Below are positions 63,491-64,000 of a DNA stretch of 64,000 nucleotides, one piece after another. A model generated the notes under the pieces. It did not search any database. It was not told the DNA's origin and was given only the letters and a program-made list of their open reading frames with translations. The stretch is from Akkermansiaceae bacterium (GTDB taxonomy: Bacteria; Verrucomicrobiota; Verrucomicrobiia; Verrucomicrobiales; Akkermansiaceae). The stretch lies in NCBI GenBank assembly GCA_018402445.1, contig JAGYIT010000007.1, forward strand, positions 310,001 to 374,000, given 5' to 3'. The stretch's first letter is position 1. Each line of letters begins with the position of its first letter. A program made the position numbers and the translations under genes.

Positions 63491-64000
63491 TCAAACCTCC
63501 AACCGATATCTCATCACCGACGCATCCACCTCCCGGCTCCACGCGTCGATGCCACCCGTCAGGCCGAAGGCATTGGCGATCCCGTGCCCCCGGAACCACG
63601 CGACCTGATCCAACACGTATCTCCCGGTGTGATCGTATAGCACCACCAGCCCGCCGGGTTTTTCCGCGAAAATTTTCTCCTGAAGCTCTTGGTGAAAAAA
63701 CTCCGCGCCCGTGATCTTCACCGCCTCATGCTCTTCACGCGTCCGCACATCCAACCACCGGATTTCCTCGCCGGCATCCATGCGCCGCTTCACCTCCGTA
63801 GGCGCGATGAGCATGGTGAGATCGTGCTCATGGCTTGCCAGTAAATGCGCCAGCACCTCCCCGGAATCGATCTCCGCCCGCTCACACAAAGCGGCCAGCG
63901 TTTCGCCCTCATCGAACGCGCAACTCTGGCAGCCGCCCAAATGATATCGAGCGAACAACGCCCGCCGCGCCCCCGGCATCGCCGCGATCAGCTCGCCCAT
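63491..64000 (-). CDS. DUF1858-like plus rhodanese-like protein without catalytic Cys (may extend past window)
   Basis: An ATG lies exactly at the window edge (64000), so the true start may be further upstream. The N-terminal part has ARYHLGGCQSCAFDEGETLA, with a CxxC as in DUF1858-type domains. From about residue 65 a rhodanese fold follows (EEIRWLDVRTREEHEAVKI, IANAFGLTGGIDAWSREV). The active-site loop, which should start with Cys (CxxGxR), reads DHTGRY, so sulfurtransferase activity is unlikely; it may bind a sulfur-carrying partner or act as a scaffold. Confidence 0.75.
   Translation of the reverse strand: MGELIAAMPGARRALFARYHLGGCQSCAFDEGETLAALCERAEIDSGEVLAHLLASHEHDLTMLIAPTEVKRRMDAGEEIRWLDVRTREEHEAVKITGAEFFHQELQEKIFAEKPGGLVVLYDHTGRYVLDQVAWFRGHGIANAFGLTGGIDAWSREVDASVMRYRLEV

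Overview
The window looks like a chromosomal segment of a GC-rich Verrucomicrobiota bacterium, most likely from the Verrucomicrobiales. This rests on two long prepilin-like proteins of the Verru_Chthon cassette A type, PEP-CTERM tails of the form VPEPS...LLRRRR, and a gene mix of FabV, a short-form glucan phosphorylase, many small exported proteins and several toxin-antitoxin-like pairs. No rRNA, tRNA or CRISPR array was recognised.

Layout. 0-4.6 kb: end of a polysaccharide-degradation-like cluster (alpha/alpha-barrel protein, beta-helix protein, truncated GH3). 4.8-13.4 kb, minus strand: a two-gene unit (Verru_Chthon A-like protein plus small exported protein) present twice in tandem, divergent from a GntR/LacI-type regulator at 13.6 kb. 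14.7-16.5 kb: a scar of PEP-CTERM fragments on both strands and a partial GAF copy, then an intact GAF gene. 16.6-27.5 kb: housekeeping genes (DEAD-box helicase, EamA transporter, murJ, UbiA-type prenyltransferase, sufE-like, obg, a malate/lactate dehydrogenase) plus a PIN toxin-antitoxin pair. 27.5-33.9 kb: a decaying accessory island with a ClpB-like pseudogene holding a PIN/antitoxin pair, an apparently intact two-nuclease operon (DUF2779-type and DUF4268-type), a YhcG/DUF1016 pseudogene, and a sigma factor joined out of frame to a kinase tail. 33.9-42.3 kb: tsaD, a metal ABC transporter, a phosphohexomutase, fabV and a glucan phosphorylase. 42.5-48.6 kb: nuoG-H-I-J-K, interrupted by a four-helix-bundle gene and by a nucleotidyltransferase-like gene pair. 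48.6-64 kb: cytochrome P450, RapA-like helicase, methyltransferase, two related exported HExxH proteins, formyl-THF cyclo-ligase, squalene-cyclase-repeat protein, ybeY, a PgpH-like HD phosphohydrolase, prfC, a second nucleotidyltransferase pair and a rhodanese-like protein.

Two patterns cut across the window. First, about eleven intergenic spacers consist of degenerate repeats phased at 7 nt. Different heptamer families occupy different gaps, they crowd the nuo operon, and they often supply the stop codon of one gene or abut the start codon of the next. One pair of arrays lies inverted around the four-helix-bundle gene, and another lies as direct repeats around the gene pair inserted between nuoH and nuoI. 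Second, five otherwise intact genes carry six apparent frameshifts, all next to short G or C runs. These are best explained as residual sequencing or assembly indels, so those genes are annotated as joined CDSs. By contrast, the ClpB-like, YhcG-like, GH3, kinase and PEP-CTERM remnants have in-frame stops or missing domains and look truly decayed (or misassembled).
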